Counted from the stretch's first letter, positions 27,801 through 38,968 are shown. The stretch: 64,000 nucleotides of DNA from Pseudomonas abieticivorans (GCF_023509015.1 NZ_CP094975.1:627501-691500), one strand, 5' to 3'. A program made the numbers and translations. The notes: generated by a model from the sequence alone, not told the origin.

Positions 27801-30800
27801 AATGATCTGCAGCATCTGCTCGCCGGCACTCCAGCAGAACGACGCGCGCAGGGCTTCGTGGCGGGCCACCACGGCACGCCAGGCGCGCTCGAAACGCGGC
27901 ACGTCCAGGGCGCTGTCGATGCTGTAGCGGTCTTGCATGAAGTAGATGCCGGTGCCCGGCTCCAGCAGGGTGTGCAGCAGCAGGCCCTCCTGCATCGGGG
28001 TCAGCGGGTACACGTCGTCAATGGCGCTAAATGCCAGCGGCAGGGCGTCCAGTTGCGCCTGTTCAAGCCGCGCCAGGGGGAAGTCCGACGGCGTGATGCC
28101 GCCGCTGGCCGGTTGCAGGCAGTGCTCGATCAGGGCCTGCAAGGTGCCCTGGTAGTCCTGGGCCAGGCGCTCGATGGTGGCGGCCTTGAAGCGTTTTGCG
28201 CTGAAGGTCCAGCGTAAGGTCAGCTCGCCGCCGTACACCTGGCCGTCCACGCTGAGCCAGTTAGGCAGCGCGGCATCGGCGGCGTGCTGGGCACCGCCCT
28301 GCTCCGCCAGTGGACGCAACCAGGCACCCTCGGCAAAGCCCTGGTCGAACTGGCCCAGGTAGTTGAAGGTGATGCGCGCATGCGGCAGTGCCGCCATGGC
28401 GGCGCGGTGGCCGTCGTCGGCCAGGTAACTGAGCACGCCATGGCCCAGGCCCTTGTGCGGCACGCCGCGCAATTGCTCCTTGATCGCCTTCAGGCTGTCG
28501 GCCAGGTGCTCGGCCGGGGTCAGGTGCAAGGGATAGGCACTGGTAAACCACCCCACGCTGCGGCTCAGGTCCAGGTCGTCGAACAACTCTTCGCGGCCGT
28601 GGCCTTCCAGTTGCACCAGCGCCGAGGCCTGCCCGGTCCAGGCACACAGGGTATGCGCCAGGGCGGTGAGCAGTAGGTCTTCGACCCGCGCGCGATAGGC
28701 CTGGGGCGCCTGTTGCAGCAATTGGCGGGTGGCCTCGGCGCCCAGGCTCAGGCTGATGCTGCGCGCATCGCGCTCAAGGTTGGGGGCAGCGCTGAAATCG
28801 CAGGGCAAGTCACCTTGGGCGCCGTGCAACTGCGCCTGCCACCAGCCCAGTTCTTCGCGCAGTGATTCACTGCCGGCATAGGCCTGCAGCCGCTCGGCCC
28901 AGTCGCGCACCGCGCTGGTCTTGGCCGGCAGCGTGGTCGGCTGGCCCTGTTCGAGCTGGCGATAAAGGCTGTGCAGGTCTTCCAGCAGCACGCGCCAGGA
29001 CACACCGTCCACAGCCAGGTGATGGATCACCAGCAACAACCGATCCGGCGTGCCGGGCACCAGCACGGCACGCAACAGCGGGCCGTGGGTCAGGTCCAGG
29101 CTTTGCTGGGCTTGCTCGAACAGCGCCAGGCGCTCGGCCTCGGTATTTGCGCTGCGCACCCACAGCAGGGTTTGGCTGGCGCCCACCGGAAGGTATCTAG
29201 CCCCCTGGTCAAAGCTCAGGCGCAAGGCATCGTGATGGGCGACCAATGCCTGCAAGGCTTGCTCCAGCAGGTCGGCCTGCAAGGCCTGCTCGGCGCCCAG
29301 CAGCAGCGACTGGTTCCAGTGCTGCGGCGCAGGCAGGTCCTGTTCGAAGAACCAGTGCTGGATCGGCGTCAGCGCGCTGGCACCCGTCACCGGGCCCTGG
29401 TCGATGCTGTGCCGCTCGGTCAGTTGCGCGGCTGCCGCCAGGGTACGCACGCTCTGGTGCTGGAACAGGTCTTTGGCACTGAAATGGATGCCGGCCTGGC
29501 GGGCGCGGCTGACCACCTGGATCGACAGTATGGAGTCGCCGCCCAAGGCAAAGAAGTTGTCGTCGATGCCCACCTGCGCCACGCCCAATACGCCTTGCCA
29601 GACATCGGCCAGGCCTTGCTCGATGGGGTTGGTGGGGGCCTGGTAGGCCTCTTGCAACGCGCCAGGTTCCGGGGCCGGTAACGCCCGGCGGTCGAGCTTG
29701 CCGTTGGCGGTCAAGGGGAATTGTTCGAGCAAGACTAAATGCGCCGGCACCATGTGCTCCGGCAGGCCGGCGTGCAGGTGGGCCTTGAGCTGCTCGCGCA
29801 GCGTGCTTTCCGGCAGCTGATTTTCAGCCAACAGGTACGCCACCAGTTGCTTGCCGCTCGGGCCGTCCAGGGCCACCACCACGGCTTCACGCACCTGCTG
29901 ATGGGCCAGCAGGCGTGCTTCGATTTCGCCCAGCTCGATGCGGAAACCCCGCACCTTGACCTGGTGATCGATACGGCCCAGGTATTCGAACAAACCGTCG
30001 GCGTTCTGCCGCACCAGGTCGCCGGTGCGGTACAGCCGCCCGCCATCGTGGCCGAAGGGATCCGCGACAAAGCGTTCGGCACTGAGCCCCGCACGGCCGT
30101 GGTACCCACGGGCCAGGCCGTAGCCGCCGATGTACAGCTCGCCCACGGCGCCTGCGGGCAATTGCGCCAGGTCCGCGTCCAGTACGTACAGCTGGCGCGC
30201 CCCCACCACGGCGCCGATGGGTACGTTCAGCGCATCACGGGCCAAGGTGTGTGGCACGGCGCAGGCCAGCGGCATGACCACGGTTTCGGTGGGGCCGTAG
30301 GCGTTGAATACCGTGTGCGGGGTAAAGGCTGCATCCAGGGCATGCAGGTGTTCCGGTGTCAGCGCCTCGCCACCGGTGATGCACAGGCGCACCGGCAGTT
30401 GCTGGTCGTGGCTGCGCAGCCACTGGGCCAACTGGCCGCCGTAGCTGGGGGTAAAACCGAGCACGTTGATCCGCTGCTCGCGGATCAGCCCGCAGATCGC
30501 CTCGGCGTCCCACTGCCCTTGCTCGCGCAACACCACCTGGGCACCAAACAGCAGCGGCACCAGCAGGCGCTCGCTGGCGGCGTCGAAATTAATCGAGTAG
30601 AAATGCAATTCACAGTCGGCCGGCGTGGTACCGAACAGCTCGCCCACGGCCTGGCAGTGCATGGCCAGCGGGCCGTGCGCTACGGTCACGCCCTTGGGCA
30701 GGCCGGTGGAGCCTGAGGTGTAGATCATGTAGGCCAGGTGCTGCGCCTGGCTGCGCGCAGCCGGGTCGCTGTCTGGGTAATTGACCAGCGCGGCCGCGTC

Positions 30801-33800
30801 CTGTTCCAGGCTCCACGCCTGTACGCCGGCGGGCACGGTGCCTTGGGCGAACAGTGCTTGATGGCCCAGCAGCACGCTGACGCCGCTGTCCTGGATCATG
30901 TAGCGCAAGCGCTCGTGGGGGTATTCGGGGTCCAGCGGCACGTAGGCGCCACCGGCCTTGAGCACGGCCAGCAGGCCCACCACCATATCCACCGAACGGC
31001 GCAGCGCCAGACCCACCCGCACTTCCGGGCCCACGCCCATTTCGATCATTCGGTGCGCCAGGCGGTTGGCCTGGGCGTTGAGCTGGGCATAGGTCAGCGA
31101 CTGCCCGGCACAGGTCACGGCGCGGCCTTGGGGCGTGGCCTGGGCCTGGCGCTGGAACAGTGCGTGAACGGTTTGCGGCTGCGCGGGGGCGGCCTGGCCA
31201 CGGCCGGCCTCGATCAGCGCCTGGCGCTCGGCCAGGCTCAACAGCGGCAGCTCGCTCAAACAGGCCTCGGGGTCTGCCAGCATGGCGCGCAACAGCTGCT
31301 GCCAGTGCTCGGCCATGGCGGCGATGCGCTCGGCGTCGAACAGGTCGGTGCTGTAGGTCAGGCAGCAACGCAGTTGGGCGTCGAAGTCGGTGACTTCCAG
31401 GTTCAGGTCGAACTTGGTCGCCTTGGCATCGTTGACCAGGTAGTCCACCTGCAGGCCACCGGCCAGTTGCCGCTGCTGCTGGAACTCCCAGCGCTGCACG
31501 TTGCACATTACCTGGAACAATGGGTTCCAGCCGGCACTGCGTTGCGGTTGCAGGGTTTCGACCAAGTGATCGAACGGTACGTCCTGATGGGACTGGCCAT
31601 CGATCGCCACCTGGCGCACCTGCGCCAGCAGTTCGCTCACGCGCATCTGCCCATTGGGGCGGATGCGCAGCACCTGGGTATTGAGGAAGGCACCGATCAG
31701 GCCTTCGCTTTCCGGGCGGATGCGGTTGGCCAGTGGCACGCCAATGCGCAGGTCGTCCTGACCGCTGTAGCGGTACAGCAGCACGGCCAGGGCAGCGGTC
31801 ATGGTCATGAACAGGGTCAGGCCGCGTTCGCCGTTGAAGCGGTTGACCTGGGCGGCCAAGGCTTCATCCAGCTCGAATCGATGCAGCTCGCCCTGGTGGC
31901 TTTGCACGGCCGGGCGTGGGCGGTCGCTGGGCAGCGCCAGCAGCGGTTGCTCACCACCCAGTTGCCCGCGCCAGTAGTCGAGCTGGCGCTGCATTTCGCC
32001 GCTTTCCAACCACTGGCGGTGCCAGGCGCTGTAGTCCAGGTATTGCACCGGCAGCGGCGCCAGGGGGGACTCGCGCTCGTCGACAAAGGCTTCGTACAAC
32101 GCGCCCAGTTCACGGGCGAAGATGTCCATGGCCCAGCCTTCGGTGACGATGTGGTGCAGGGTGATCAGCAAGTGGTGCTCACGCTCACCGCTCTTGACCA
32201 GGCACACCCGCAGCAGCGGGCCGTGCTCCAGGTCGAACGGCGCGTGGGCCTGCTGCTCGGCCAGTTGTTCGATGCGCGCCTGGCACTGCGCCGGGCTCTG
32301 CTTGGACAGGTCCAGGCACTGCATGACCACGTCGGACTGCTGCGATACCTGTTGCCAGGCCTTGCCGTCCTGTGACGGGAAGGTGGTGCGCAGGCTTTCA
32401 TGGCGATGAATCAAGGCCTGCAAGGCCCGCTCGAAGCACTCCACGTCCAGCACGCCGCGCAGGCGCGCCATGCCGCCGACGTTGTACGCCGGGCTCTGCG
32501 GATCCAGCTGCCAGAGGAACCACATGCGCTGCTGGGAATAGGACAGCGCCACGCGCTGGTTGCGGTCGACCAGGGTAATCGCGCCCTGGCTGTCGGTGTG
32601 GCCGTCGGCCTGGGCCCGGGCTACCCAGGCGGCGAAATCCACCAGCCTGCGCGACTCGAACAGGCTGCGCAGCGGCAACTCCACGGCAAACGCCTGACGG
32701 GCGCGGGACACAATACGGGTGGCCAGCAACGAATGGCCGCCCAGCTCGAAGAAGTCGTCGTCCAGGCCCACGCGAGGCAACTCCAGCACCTGCGCCCAGA
32801 TCGCGGCCAGGCCCTGCTCGACCTTATCACGCGGTGCCCGGTAGCCACGCTCGGCCATCTCCGGTTGTGGCAGTGCGCGGCGGTCCAGCTTGCCAGCCGG
32901 GCCCAGTGGCAATGCCGCCAAGCGCAGGATGTGCGCCGGCACCATCGGCTCGGGCAAGGCCAGTTGCAGGGCCGTGCGAATGCGCGTGGCCAGGGCCGCC
33001 GGCGCCTCCTCGCCTTCCACCACCAGATACGCCAGCAACTGCCCGCCACCGGCGCCCTGCCCCAGGATCACCGCCGCTTGCAGTACGCCAGGTTGTTGCA
33101 GCAGGCAGTTACGGATTTCTTCCAGTTCGATGCGCACGCCGCGCAGCTTGACCTGTTCGTCCAGGCGCCCGAGGTACTCCAGGGCGCCGTCATTGCGCCA
33201 GCGCGCCAAGTCGCCACTGCGGTACAGCCGGCCACCGCCCTCGGCGGGCAGAAAACGGCTGGCGGTCAAGCCCGGCTGGCCGAGGTAGCCACGGGCCAGG
33301 CCGCTGCCGCCCAGCAGCAGTTCGCCACGGGCCCCGAGCGGTGCGAGCTGCCAGTCGCCCTCGCGGACCTCCACGGTCACGTTGCTCAGCGGCCGACCGA
33401 TGGAAACGCGCGCCCCCGGCTCACCGGTACAGTGCCAATGGGTGACGTTGATCGCGCTTTCGGTCGGGCCGTAGCGGTTGTGCAGGGCCACGCCCGGCAG
33501 GCGTTCGTGCACCCGGCGGCACAGCTCGGCGGGCAGCGTTTCACCGCCGCAGAACAATAAGCGCAGGCTGTGGCACTGTTCTGCCAGCGGTTCTTCAACA
33601 AACAATTGCAGCAGCGGCGGCACGAAATGCAGCACGCTCACGCCGTGCTCGCGCACCAGCGCCACCAACCGCCGGGGGTCACGATGGTCACCCGGCCCGG
33701 CCAGTACCAGGCGGCTGCCGGCGATCAATGGCAGCAAGCACTCCCAGATCGACACGTCAAAACTCAGCGAGGCTTTTTGCAGCAACACGTCGCGGCCGTC

Positions 33801-36800
33801 GATGGCGTATTCGCCCAGCATCCATTGCAGGCGCTCGGCCAAGGCGCCGTGGCTCACGCCCACGCCCTTGGGTTGCCCGGTGGAGCCGGAGGTGTAGATC
33901 ACATAGGCCAGGTTGTCCGGATGCAGCTCCAGCGCCGGCGGCGCATCGGCACCCGGGCCCTGGGCCACATCGTCCAGGGCCAGGGTGGCCAGGCTTGCGC
34001 CCACGCCGAAGCTGTCCAGCACCTGTTGCTGGCCGATCAGCAGGGCAATGGCGCTGTCCTGGATCATGTAGGCCAAGCGTTCGCGCGGGAAGTCCGGGTC
34101 CAGTGGCACGTACACGCCGCCGGCCTTGACGATAGCCACCAATGCCACCATCAGTTGCACCGAACGCTCGGCCAGCACGCCCACGCGCACCTCCGGGCCG
34201 ATACCCTGGGCACGCAGGCGCTGAGCCAAGTGGTTGGCCTGGCGCTCCAGCTCGCCGTGGCTTAGGGTGTGCTCGCCGCACACCAGGGCGGTTTGCCCGG
34301 CGCTGGCCTGGGCCTGGTGATGAATACGCTGGGGCAGCAGCCAGGTCGGCGCCGGCTGCGGGTTCTGACCCCACTGCTGCAACGTCAGGGTATGTGCTTC
34401 GCTCAGCAGCGCCAGCTCGCCCACGGCCTGGCTCGGCTGCGCGCACAGCTGGTTCAGCAGGTGGACAAAATGCCCGGCCAGGCGCTCGACCGTCGCGGCG
34501 TCGAACAGCTCAACGGCGTAATCGAACGACAGGCGGATGCGGCCCTTTTCGTCCTGCTCGCTGTGCAGTTGCAGGTCGCACTTGGCTTCGCGGCTGTGCC
34601 AAGGCAACTCTTCGGCGAACAGCCCCGGCAGGCGACGCAGGGCACCGGTGTCGCGTTGCAGGTGGTTGAACATCACCTCGAAACCTGCGGCATCGCCCAG
34701 CGCGGCACTCACCTGCTCGTAGTCGATGCCCTGGTGGGCCTGGGCCTGCAACACGCCGGTGCGCACGGTTTGCACAAAGGCGTCGAACCCCTGGCGGCCA
34801 TCGACCTGGCTGCGCAGCACTTGGGTATTGATGAAAAAGCCCAGCAAGCCGTGGCTTGCCAAGTGCTGGCGGTTGGCGCTGGGCACGCCGACGCGGATGT
34901 CGTTTTGCCCCGTGTAACGATGCAGCAGCACCTGGAACGCGGCCAGCAACAGCATGAAGGTACTGGCGCCTTGGGCGTTGCCGAGTGCTTGCAGGCGCTG
35001 GCACAGGGCCGAATCCAGGTTCAGGCTCAGACGCTGGGCGGGCGATGGCTGCGGGCTGCGCGGATAATCCAGTGGCAGCGCCAGCGGCTCGCGCTCACCG
35101 GCCAGGGTGGCGCGCCAGTAGGCCAGCGCCGGGGCCTGGTCGCTGGCGGCCAGGTCCTGTTGCAGCCAGGCCAGGTAGTCGGCGTTGCTCATGGCCAGCG
35201 GCGCCAAGGCGACGCCTTCGTCGGCGTACAGGCGGGCGAATTCATCGATCAGAATCGCGAACGACCAGCCATCGGCGATGATGTGGTGCACGGTCACCAA
35301 CAACAGGTGGTCTTGCTCGCCCAAGCGTATCAGGCGCACGCGCAGCAGTGGACCGTTTTCCAGGTCGAACGGGGTTTGGGCCTCCTGCTCCTGGAGCGCC
35401 TTGGCGCGCGGCTCGGCCTGCTCGCCGCTGACGTCGTCAAACTGAAGCGGGCAATTGAGCGCGGCATCGATCGTCTGGTAGCCCAGGCCGTCCTGTTGAT
35501 AGAACCGCGTGCGCAGGGCTTCGTGGCGCTCCACCAAGGCCTGGAAAGCGCGGGTCAAGGCCGGTTGATCCAATTCGCCGCGCAGGCGCAGGCCGCCGGG
35601 CACGTTGTAGGCCGGGCTGTGTGGGTTCAACTGCCAGAGAAACCACAGGCGGCTTTGCGCCGAAGTCTGGGCCAGGGGTTGGTCGCGGCGCAGTTCGACC
35701 TGTGCCGTCGGTGCATCCAGTGCCGCCACTGCGTCAGTGAAAGCCTCTAAATCCTGCGCTTCGTACAAGGTGCGCAGTTGCAGGTCGATGCCCAGTTCAT
35801 CGCGCAGTTGGGCAATCATCTGGATGGCCTGGATGGAGTTGCCGCCCTGGCTGAAGAAGCTGGCGTGCGGTTGCACGGCGTCAACCTTCAGGTGCTCGCA
35901 CCACAGGCGGGCAATCAATGCCGATGGCGCTTCTTGTAGAGTGGCCAGCGGGCTTGCGGCCACTGCGCCCGAGCGCCATTGCGCCACGCACGGCAGGCGG
36001 CCCTCGCGCCATTGCGCGGCACAGGCCGAGCGCTGCAACTTGCCGCTGGAGGTCTTGGGCAAGCTACCCGGCCCGATCAACGCCACCACCACCGGCGATT
36101 CGCGGTGCACCTCGGCGATGCTCGCACGTATCAGCTCGATCAGCTCGGCCAGCGGTTGCTGGTTTTGCGCACGGCGGCCCACTTCGGCGGCCACGCCAAA
36201 GGCTTCCAGCCCTTCGTGCTGCAACGCGAATACCGCCACGCGGCCCTTGCGCACGGCGCCGACGTGGGTTTCCACGGTGCGCTCGATGTCTTGCGGGTAA
36301 AGGTTTTGCCCGCGAATGATCAGCATGTCCTTGAGGCGGCCGCTGACATAGAGTTGGCCCTGATGCATGAAGCCCAGGTCACCGGTACGCAGCCAGGCCT
36401 GGCCGTCGCGCTGGATAAAAGCCTTGGCGCTGGCCTCGGGGTTGCGCCAATAGCCATGGGCAACACTGGGCCCGCTGCTGCAAATTTCGCCGACACGGTC
36501 CTCGCCCAACGGTTCGCCTGTGGTGGTATCGATGATCATCAGCGGGTGTTCGGGTTGCGGCCAACCACAGCTCATCAGCAGAGCGCCCTGGCCTGCGCCG
36601 ACGTGATCGCGGGCCAGTTGGTCGGCGTCAAGTGCTAGGGCGTCGATGCCCTGCCCTGGGCGGCTGCCAGTGACGAACAGCGTGGCCTCGGCCAGGCCGT
36701 AGCTGGCCAGGTACGCAGTGGCCTTGAAGCCGCAACCGGCAAAGCGCTGGGCAAAATCCTGGAGGCTGTCTTGGCGGATCAGCTCGGAGCCGGAAAACGC

Positions 36801-37664
36801 CACGCGCCAGTGGCTCAGGTCCAGGCCCGCCAGTTTGCCCTCGGCAATGCGCTCGCAGCACAGGCGATAGGCGAAGTCGGGGCCGCCGCTGATGGTGCCA
36901 CCAAACCGGCTGATCGCGTCCAGCCAACGCAATGGCCGCTCGAGGAAATACTGCGGCGACATCAGCACCACGCTCACGCCGCTGTAGATGCCCTGCAACA
37001 GGCCGCCGATCAGGCCCATGTCGTGGTACAGCGGCAGCCAACTGACGATCACGTCGTTCTCGCCGATGGCATAGCCTTGGCGGATCAGCCAGGCGTTGGC
37101 TTCCAGGTTGGCGTGGCTCACCTGCACGCCCTTGGGCGTTGCGGTGGAGCCGGAGGTGTACTGCAAAAAGGCGATGTCGTGAGGCGCAGGCCCATGGGTG
37201 TGCCAGGCGCTGGCCGGCTCGCCCAGTTCATCGACCGCCAGTAGGCCGGGCATCGTCACCTCGGCGCTGTCGCGCAAGGTGGGCAGCAATGGTGCCGTGG
37301 TCAAAATCACGCTGGGCTCGGCATCCTTGATGATCGACAGCAGTCGCTCCAGGTGCTGCGGGCGCATGGACTCCGGCGGGTAGGCCGGTACCGCGATCAC
37401 GCCGGCATACAGGCAACCGAAGAACGCCGCCACGTAGTCGGGGCCGCTGGGCAACAGCAACAATGCCCGGTCGCCAGCGCTCGCGCGCTGCAGCATCGCC
37501 TGGGCAATGACCCGTGCCCGCGCATCCAATTGACCGTAGGTCAACACGATGCCCTCGGCGCTCTGGCCATCCAGAAACCGCAGGGCCGGCTCATCCGCCC
37601 GCGTGTTGGCCTGGCGCATCAACGCGTGAGCCAGGGAGATCGGGCGCTCGAAGGAAGTGGCCAT
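24807..37664 (-). CDS. pvdL: Pyoverdine chromophore synthetase PvdL (FAAL-T, C-A-T, C-A-T-E, C-A-T)
   Basis: About 4285 residues, close to P. aeruginosa PvdL. Order: fatty-acyl-AMP ligase (1-570, [12 protein letters not shown]), carrier (serine about 610), C-A-T, C-A-T, epimerase ([10 protein letters not shown]), a D-type C domain (HHILIDAW), A-T. The third A domain reads D-I-W-E-L-T-A-D-D, a Dab code. The first reads D-V-W-H-F-G-R-I-N, where the Arg could bind the Glu carboxylate. The second reads D-A-E-G-I-G-A-V-M; I do not recognise this code and assign Tyr from module order and the following E domain. The expected product is acylated Glu-D-Tyr-Dab, the chromophore precursor. The second C domain has HHIVTEG (Asp to Glu). 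The start MATSFERP has GAGGA about 11 bases upstream; a start 8 codons earlier is possible. Confidence 0.93.
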   Translation of the reverse strand: MATSFERPISLAHALMRQANTRADEPALRFLDGQSAEGIVLTYGQLDARARVIAQAMLQRASAGDRALLLLPSGPDYVAAFFGCLYAGVIAVPAYPPESMRPQHLERLLSIIKDAEPSVILTTAPLLPTLRDSAEVTMPGLLAVDELGEPASAWHTHGPAPHDIAFLQYTSGSTATPKGVQVSHANLEANAWLIRQGYAIGENDVIVSWLPLYHDMGLIGGLLQGIYSGVSVVLMSPQYFLERPLRWLDAISRFGGTISGGPDFAYRLCCERIAEGKLAGLDLSHWRVAFSGSELIRQDSLQDFAQRFAGCGFKATAYLASYGLAEATLFVTGSRPGQGIDALALDADQLARDHVGAGQGALLMSCGWPQPEHPLMIIDTTTGEPLGEDRVGEICSSGPSVAHGYWRNPEASAKAFIQRDGQAWLRTGDLGFMHQGQLYVSGRLKDMLIIRGQNLYPQDIERTVETHVGAVRKGRVAVFALQHEGLEAFGVAAEVGRRAQNQQPLAELIELIRASIAEVHRESPVVVALIGPGSLPKTSSGKLQRSACAAQWREGRLPCVAQWRSGAVAASPLATLQEAPSALIARLWCEHLKVDAVQPHASFFSQGGNSIQAIQMIAQLRDELGIDLQLRTLYEAQDLEAFTDAVAALDAPTAQVELRRDQPLAQTSAQSRLWFLWQLNPHSPAYNVPGGLRLRGELDQPALTRAFQALVERHEALRTRFYQQDGLGYQTIDAALNCPLQFDDVSGEQAEPRAKALQEQEAQTPFDLENGPLLRVRLIRLGEQDHLLLVTVHHIIADGWSFAILIDEFARLYADEGVALAPLAMSNADYLAWLQQDLAASDQAPALAYWRATLAGEREPLALPLDYPRSPQPSPAQRLSLNLDSALCQRLQALGNAQGASTFMLLLAAFQVLLHRYTGQNDIRVGVPSANRQHLASHGLLGFFINTQVLRSQVDGRQGFDAFVQTVRTGVLQAQAHQGIDYEQVSAALGDAAGFEVMFNHLQRDTGALRRLPGLFAEELPWHSREAKCDLQLHSEQDEKGRIRLSFDYAVELFDAATVERLAGHFVHLLNQLCAQPSQAVGELALLSEAHTLTLQQWGQNPQPAPTWLLPQRIHHQAQASAGQTALVCGEHTLSHGELERQANHLAQRLRAQGIGPEVRVGVLAERSVQLMVALVAIVKAGGVYVPLDPDFPRERLAYMIQDSAIALLIGQQQVLDSFGVGASLATLALDDVAQGPGADAPPALELHPDNLAYVIYTSGSTGQPKGVGVSHGALAERLQWMLGEYAIDGRDVLLQKASLSFDVSIWECLLPLIAGSRLVLAGPGDHRDPRRLVALVREHGVSVLHFVPPLLQLFVEEPLAEQCHSLRLLFCGGETLPAELCRRVHERLPGVALHNRYGPTESAINVTHWHCTGEPGARVSIGRPLSNVTVEVREGDWQLAPLGARGELLLGGSGLARGYLGQPGLTASRFLPAEGGGRLYRSGDLARWRNDGALEYLGRLDEQVKLRGVRIELEEIRNCLLQQPGVLQAAVILGQGAGGGQLLAYLVVEGEEAPAALATRIRTALQLALPEPMVPAHILRLAALPLGPAGKLDRRALPQPEMAERGYRAPRDKVEQGLAAIWAQVLELPRVGLDDDFFELGGHSLLATRIVSRARQAFAVELPLRSLFESRRLVDFAAWVARAQADGHTDSQGAITLVDRNQRVALSYSQQRMWFLWQLDPQSPAYNVGGMARLRGVLDVECFERALQALIHRHESLRTTFPSQDGKAWQQVSQQSDVVMQCLDLSKQSPAQCQARIEQLAEQQAHAPFDLEHGPLLRVCLVKSGEREHHLLITLHHIVTEGWAMDIFARELGALYEAFVDERESPLAPLPVQYLDYSAWHRQWLESGEMQRQLDYWRGQLGGEQPLLALPSDRPRPAVQSHQGELHRFELDEALAAQVNRFNGERGLTLFMTMTAALAVLLYRYSGQDDLRIGVPLANRIRPESEGLIGAFLNTQVLRIRPNGQMRVSELLAQVRQVAIDGQSHQDVPFDHLVETLQPQRSAGWNPLFQVMCNVQRWEFQQQRQLAGGLQVDYLVNDAKATKFDLNLEVTDFDAQLRCCLTYSTDLFDAERIAAMAEHWQQLLRAMLADPEACLSELPLLSLAERQALIEAGRGQAAPAQPQTVHALFQRQAQATPQGRAVTCAGQSLTYAQLNAQANRLAHRMIEMGVGPEVRVGLALRRSVDMVVGLLAVLKAGGAYVPLDPEYPHERLRYMIQDSGVSVLLGHQALFAQGTVPAGVQAWSLEQDAAALVNYPDSDPAARSQAQHLAYMIYTSGSTGLPKGVTVAHGPLAMHCQAVGELFGTTPADCELHFYSINFDAASERLLVPLLFGAQVVLREQGQWDAEAICGLIREQRINVLGFTPSYGGQLAQWLRSHDQQLPVRLCITGGEALTPEHLHALDAAFTPHTVFNAYGPTETVVMPLACAVPHTLARDALNVPIGAVVGARQLYVLDADLAQLPAGAVGELYIGGYGLARGYHGRAGLSAERFVADPFGHDGGRLYRTGDLVRQNADGLFEYLGRIDHQVKVRGFRIELGEIEARLLAHQQVREAVVVALDGPSGKQLVAYLLAENQLPESTLREQLKAHLHAGLPEHMVPAHLVLLEQFPLTANGKLDRRALPAPEPGALQEAYQAPTNPIEQGLADVWQGVLGVAQVGIDDNFFALGGDSILSIQVVSRARQAGIHFSAKDLFQHQSVRTLAAAAQLTERHSIDQGPVTGASALTPIQHWFFEQDLPAPQHWNQSLLLGAEQALQADLLEQALQALVAHHDALRLSFDQGARYLPVGASQTLLWVRSANTEAERLALFEQAQQSLDLTHGPLLRAVLVPGTPDRLLLVIHHLAVDGVSWRVLLEDLHSLYRQLEQGQPTTLPAKTSAVRDWAERLQAYAGSESLREELGWWQAQLHGAQGDLPCDFSAAPNLERDARSISLSLGAEATRQLLQQAPQAYRARVEDLLLTALAHTLCAWTGQASALVQLEGHGREELFDDLDLSRSVGWFTSAYPLHLTPAEHLADSLKAIKEQLRGVPHKGLGHGVLSYLADDGHRAAMAALPHARITFNYLGQFDQGFAEGAWLRPLAEQGGAQHAADAALPNWLSVDGQVYGGELTLRWTFSAKRFKAATIERLAQDYQGTLQALIEHCLQPASGGITPSDFPLARLEQAQLDALPLAFSAIDDVYPLTPMQEGLLLHTLLEPGTGIYFMQDRYSIDSALDVPRFERAWRAVVARHEALRASFCWSAGEQMLQIIHRGDGDGVEFLDWSALPPEQHEERLQALLETERLAGFNLLERPPLHLRLIRLAPEQHWFIMSNHHILIDAWCRSIMMGDFLAIYKALEQGTQAKLATPPRYREFIAWLHHQGLEASQHYWRQALAGFARPTFIPSDRPILHDNGGMQVGDVHSRLRPEQGARLRELAQAHQLTLNTFAQAAWALVLRRYSGERDVLFGVTVAGRPASLPQMQHCVGLFINSIPLRVSLPDVGHTTSVRQWLQQLFEGNLELREHEHLPLVSIQECSELPKGQPLFDSLFVFENAPVDATVLEGAEGLNARSGSGRTHTNYPLTVVCYPGDDLGLHLSYDKRFFDHATIERLLGDFQRLLLALADGFEQPVNALPLLAEEERQFLLEDCNRSAREYPLQQGYVPLFEARVAAHPERVAAACQGEQWRYGELDQRANRLAHALLAAGVQPDQPVALLAERGLPLLGMIVGSLKAGAGYVPLDPAHPQQRLATILQASATPVLVCSAACREQATHLLQELGCGTGKPELLVWDDVQQGAGPGTAPGIRVTGQHLAYVIYTSGSTGVPKGVAVQQAGMLNNQLSKVPYLALDEHSVIAQTASQSFDISVWQFLAAALCGARVEIVPDAIAHDPAALLRHVSDTGITVLESVPSLIQGLLAEATAPLASLRWLLPTGEAMPPALARQWLQRYPHITLVNAYGPAECSDDVALFPVDETATTGSYLPIGTPTDNNRLYLLGDDLQPVPLLADAELFIAGTGVGRGYLGDPARTAASYLPNPLGAAGERLYRSGDLARRRGDGVLEYVGRVDHQVKIRGYRIELGEIEARLREWPQVRDAAVAAQNAAAGQYLVGYVVSDTPADFEAIKRHLGQTLPEYMVPRHWQALAQLPLNANGKLDRKALPALEFSAAQQYQAPSSELETTLARIWSEVLGVERVGVTDNFFDLGGHSLLATQIASRVQHALQRSVPLRAMFECSTVQALAAHIEGLGGSALTEQKASRLDDLMAQLEAL

Positions 37665-37741
37665 CGCTGTATGTGTCCTCGTTTCCATGCTGGGGAGTCG
37701 GCTATCGGGGAAGGGATAACCGCTTTTTCATAGGATCGAAG

Positions 37742-37765
37742 ACGGGTGAGGCTGGGGGAAAATTA
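37742..37765 (-). promoter_or_regulatory. Iron-starvation box (one mismatch) for pvdL-pvdH
   Basis: Minus strand CC-TAATT, 16 bases, CGT, ending 78 bases before the chosen pvdL ATG. It differs from TAAAT at one base. Confidence 0.6.
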
Positions 37766-37811
37766 GGCGGGGGTGGGTTGAGGTTTGGGTGGGGGTGGGG
37801 GGGCTTGAGAA

Positions 37812-38108
37812 TCAAGTGAGGCACAGACCGGCCGCCCGCGCGGCCTATTCGCAAGCAAGCTTGCTCCCACATTTGCTGCAACATACCAATGTCTATGGGA
37901 GCGGGGTTGACTGCTTCACAGCGAGGCGAACAACGCCTCTCCATCAGAATGCGCTTGGCTCAAGACTCAAGTGAGGCACAGACCGGCCGCCCGCGCGGCC
38001 TATTCGCAAGCAAGCTTGCTCCCACATTTGCTGCAACATACCAATGTCTATGGGAGCGGGGTTGACTGCTTCACAGCGAGGCGAACAACGCCTCTCCATC
38101 AGAATGCG
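37812..38108. repeat. Two direct copies of a 142-bp repeat, period 155 bp
   Basis: Bases 37812-37953 recur at 37967-38108, as far as I can read without change. Each copy holds a REP-like arm (GCAAGCAAGCTTGCTCCCAC) and the string GTTGACTGCTTCACAGCGAG. This lies in a 675-base stretch without genes between pvdL and msrB. No coding signal was seen in it. Confidence 0.85.
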
Positions 38109-38121
38109 GCACGGTGCAACC

Positions 38122-38167
38122 AATGTGGGAGCAAGCTTGCTTGCGAATAGGCCGCGCGGGCGGCCGG
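38122..38167. repeat. Inverted 46-bp copy of the REP segment
   Basis: An exact reverse complement of the 46-bp segment at 37828-37873 that is also inside the second 142-bp copy. With the direct copies it forms a REP doublet able to fold into a long hairpin. Confidence 0.8.
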
Positions 38168-38206
38168 TAGTGGCCATGATTGAATCTCAAGCCAAGCACA
38201 TCTGCG

Positions 38207-38246
38207 CCCCCCCCAATCCCCCCCAATCCCCCCCAATCCCCCCCCC
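38207..38246. repeat. C-rich 10-bp tandem repeat upstream of msrB
   Basis: Runs of 8, 7, 7 and 9 C are separated by AAT, giving a 10-base unit (AATCCCCCCC) three times. Such tracts are prone to slippage. It ends 13 bases before the A/T palindrome of the msrB promoter region. Confidence 0.8.
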
Positions 38247-38259
38247 AAAAACATCACAA

Positions 38260-38267
38260 TAAATTTA
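38260..38267. promoter_or_regulatory. A/T palindrome upstream of msrB
   Basis: TAAATTTA, followed by AC and TTTACG. It resembles the longer palindromes before the response regulator and the PBP5-like gene, and is a candidate site for the regulator encoded here. Confidence 0.4.
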
Positions 38268-38339
38268 ACTTTACGTGAGGACTTCGCGACGCGCGCCCAC
38301 CGACACTGGCCCGACCACCGCGCAACCCGGAGACACGCC

Positions 38340-38843
38340 ATGCAATCCAGACGCCGCTTCCTGCTCCAAGGCGCTGCCCTGGCGGCCACCGCTGCCATGG
38401 GCTGGCGCGTGCTGGCCGCCACGCCCAAGGCCACCCCCAACGCTGAAACATTCGAGGTCAGCCACACCGATGCCGAGTGGCACGGCCTGCTGTCGCCCGA
38501 CCAGTACGACATCTTGCGCGACGCGGGCACCGAGCGCCCCTACAGCAGCCCCTTGAACAGCGAGCATCGCAGCGGCCGTTTCGCCTGCGCCGGTTGCCAG
38601 TTGCCGCTGTTTTCTTCCAGCACCAAGTTCGAAAGCCACACCGGTTGGCCCAGCTTTTACGCGCCATTGGCGGGTGCCGTGGTCACCAGCAAGGACACCT
38701 CGTTCGGCATGAGCCGCGACGAAGTGCATTGCCATCGCTGCGGCGGGCACCTGGGGCATGTGTTCGACGATGGCCCGGCGCCGACCGGGTTGCGCTATTG
38801 CATGAACGGGTTGGCGATGACCTTTGCCCAAGGCAGTGCCTGA
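38340..38843 (+). CDS. msrB: Tat-exported peptide-methionine (R)-S-oxide reductase MsrB
   Basis: A 167-residue protein. The N-terminus SRRRFLLQG followed by a hydrophobic stretch is a twin-arginine signal (cleavage probably near ATA or AAT, residues 26-30), so the enzyme should act in the periplasm, repairing methionine-R-sulfoxide. The MsrB domain fills the rest: two zinc pairs, CAGC and CHRC, and the catalytic cysteine in RYCMN. Most Pseudomonas MsrB proteins are cytoplasmic and lack this signal. It is followed by a two-component system with a similar palindrome upstream, which suggests an oxidative envelope-stress role. Confidence 0.92.
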   Translation: MQSRRRFLLQGAALAATAAMGWRVLAATPKATPNAETFEVSHTDAEWHGLLSPDQYDILRDAGTERPYSSPLNSEHRSGRFACAGCQLPLFSSSTKFESHTGWPSFYAPLAGAVVTSKDTSFGMSRDEVHCHRCGGHLGHVFDDGPAPTGLRYCMNGLAMTFAQGSA

Positions 38844-38868
38844 GGCCTCATGCGAGATTGCTTGACGC

Positions 38869-38884
38869 TTAAATAAATATTTAA
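38869..38884. promoter_or_regulatory. A/T palindrome upstream of the response-regulator gene
   Basis: TTAAATA-AA-TATTTAA, perfect 7-bp arms, about 85 bases before the regulator ATG. It may be an autoregulatory site. Confidence 0.45.
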
Positions 38885-38968
38885 TTTACCGCCCGCCGCG
38901 CAATCCCTACGCTGCCCACTCCATCAGGTTCACGCGAGGACCTTTCGCAAGCCGCCCCGGAGTACATC

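Noticed and set aside
26181..28217. A 678-codon plus-strand frame opposite pvdL, and similar ones at 6412-7977 and 54540-56000
   Set aside because: They mirror strongly conserved NRPS and dehydrogenase domains, have no ribosome-binding site or family motifs, and reflect codon bias of the opposite strand.
24807..37664. Lipopeptide siderophore synthetase (corrugatin type) instead of PvdL
   Set aside because: The acyl ligase start would fit either. However, the exact order FAAL-T, C-A-T, C-A-T-E, C-A-T, the Dab code in the last module, the FpvA-type receptor and the IS boxes match pyoverdine.
37812..38167. CRISPR array
   Set aside because: There are only two long direct copies and an inverted part; no short regular repeats with unique spacers and no cas genes.
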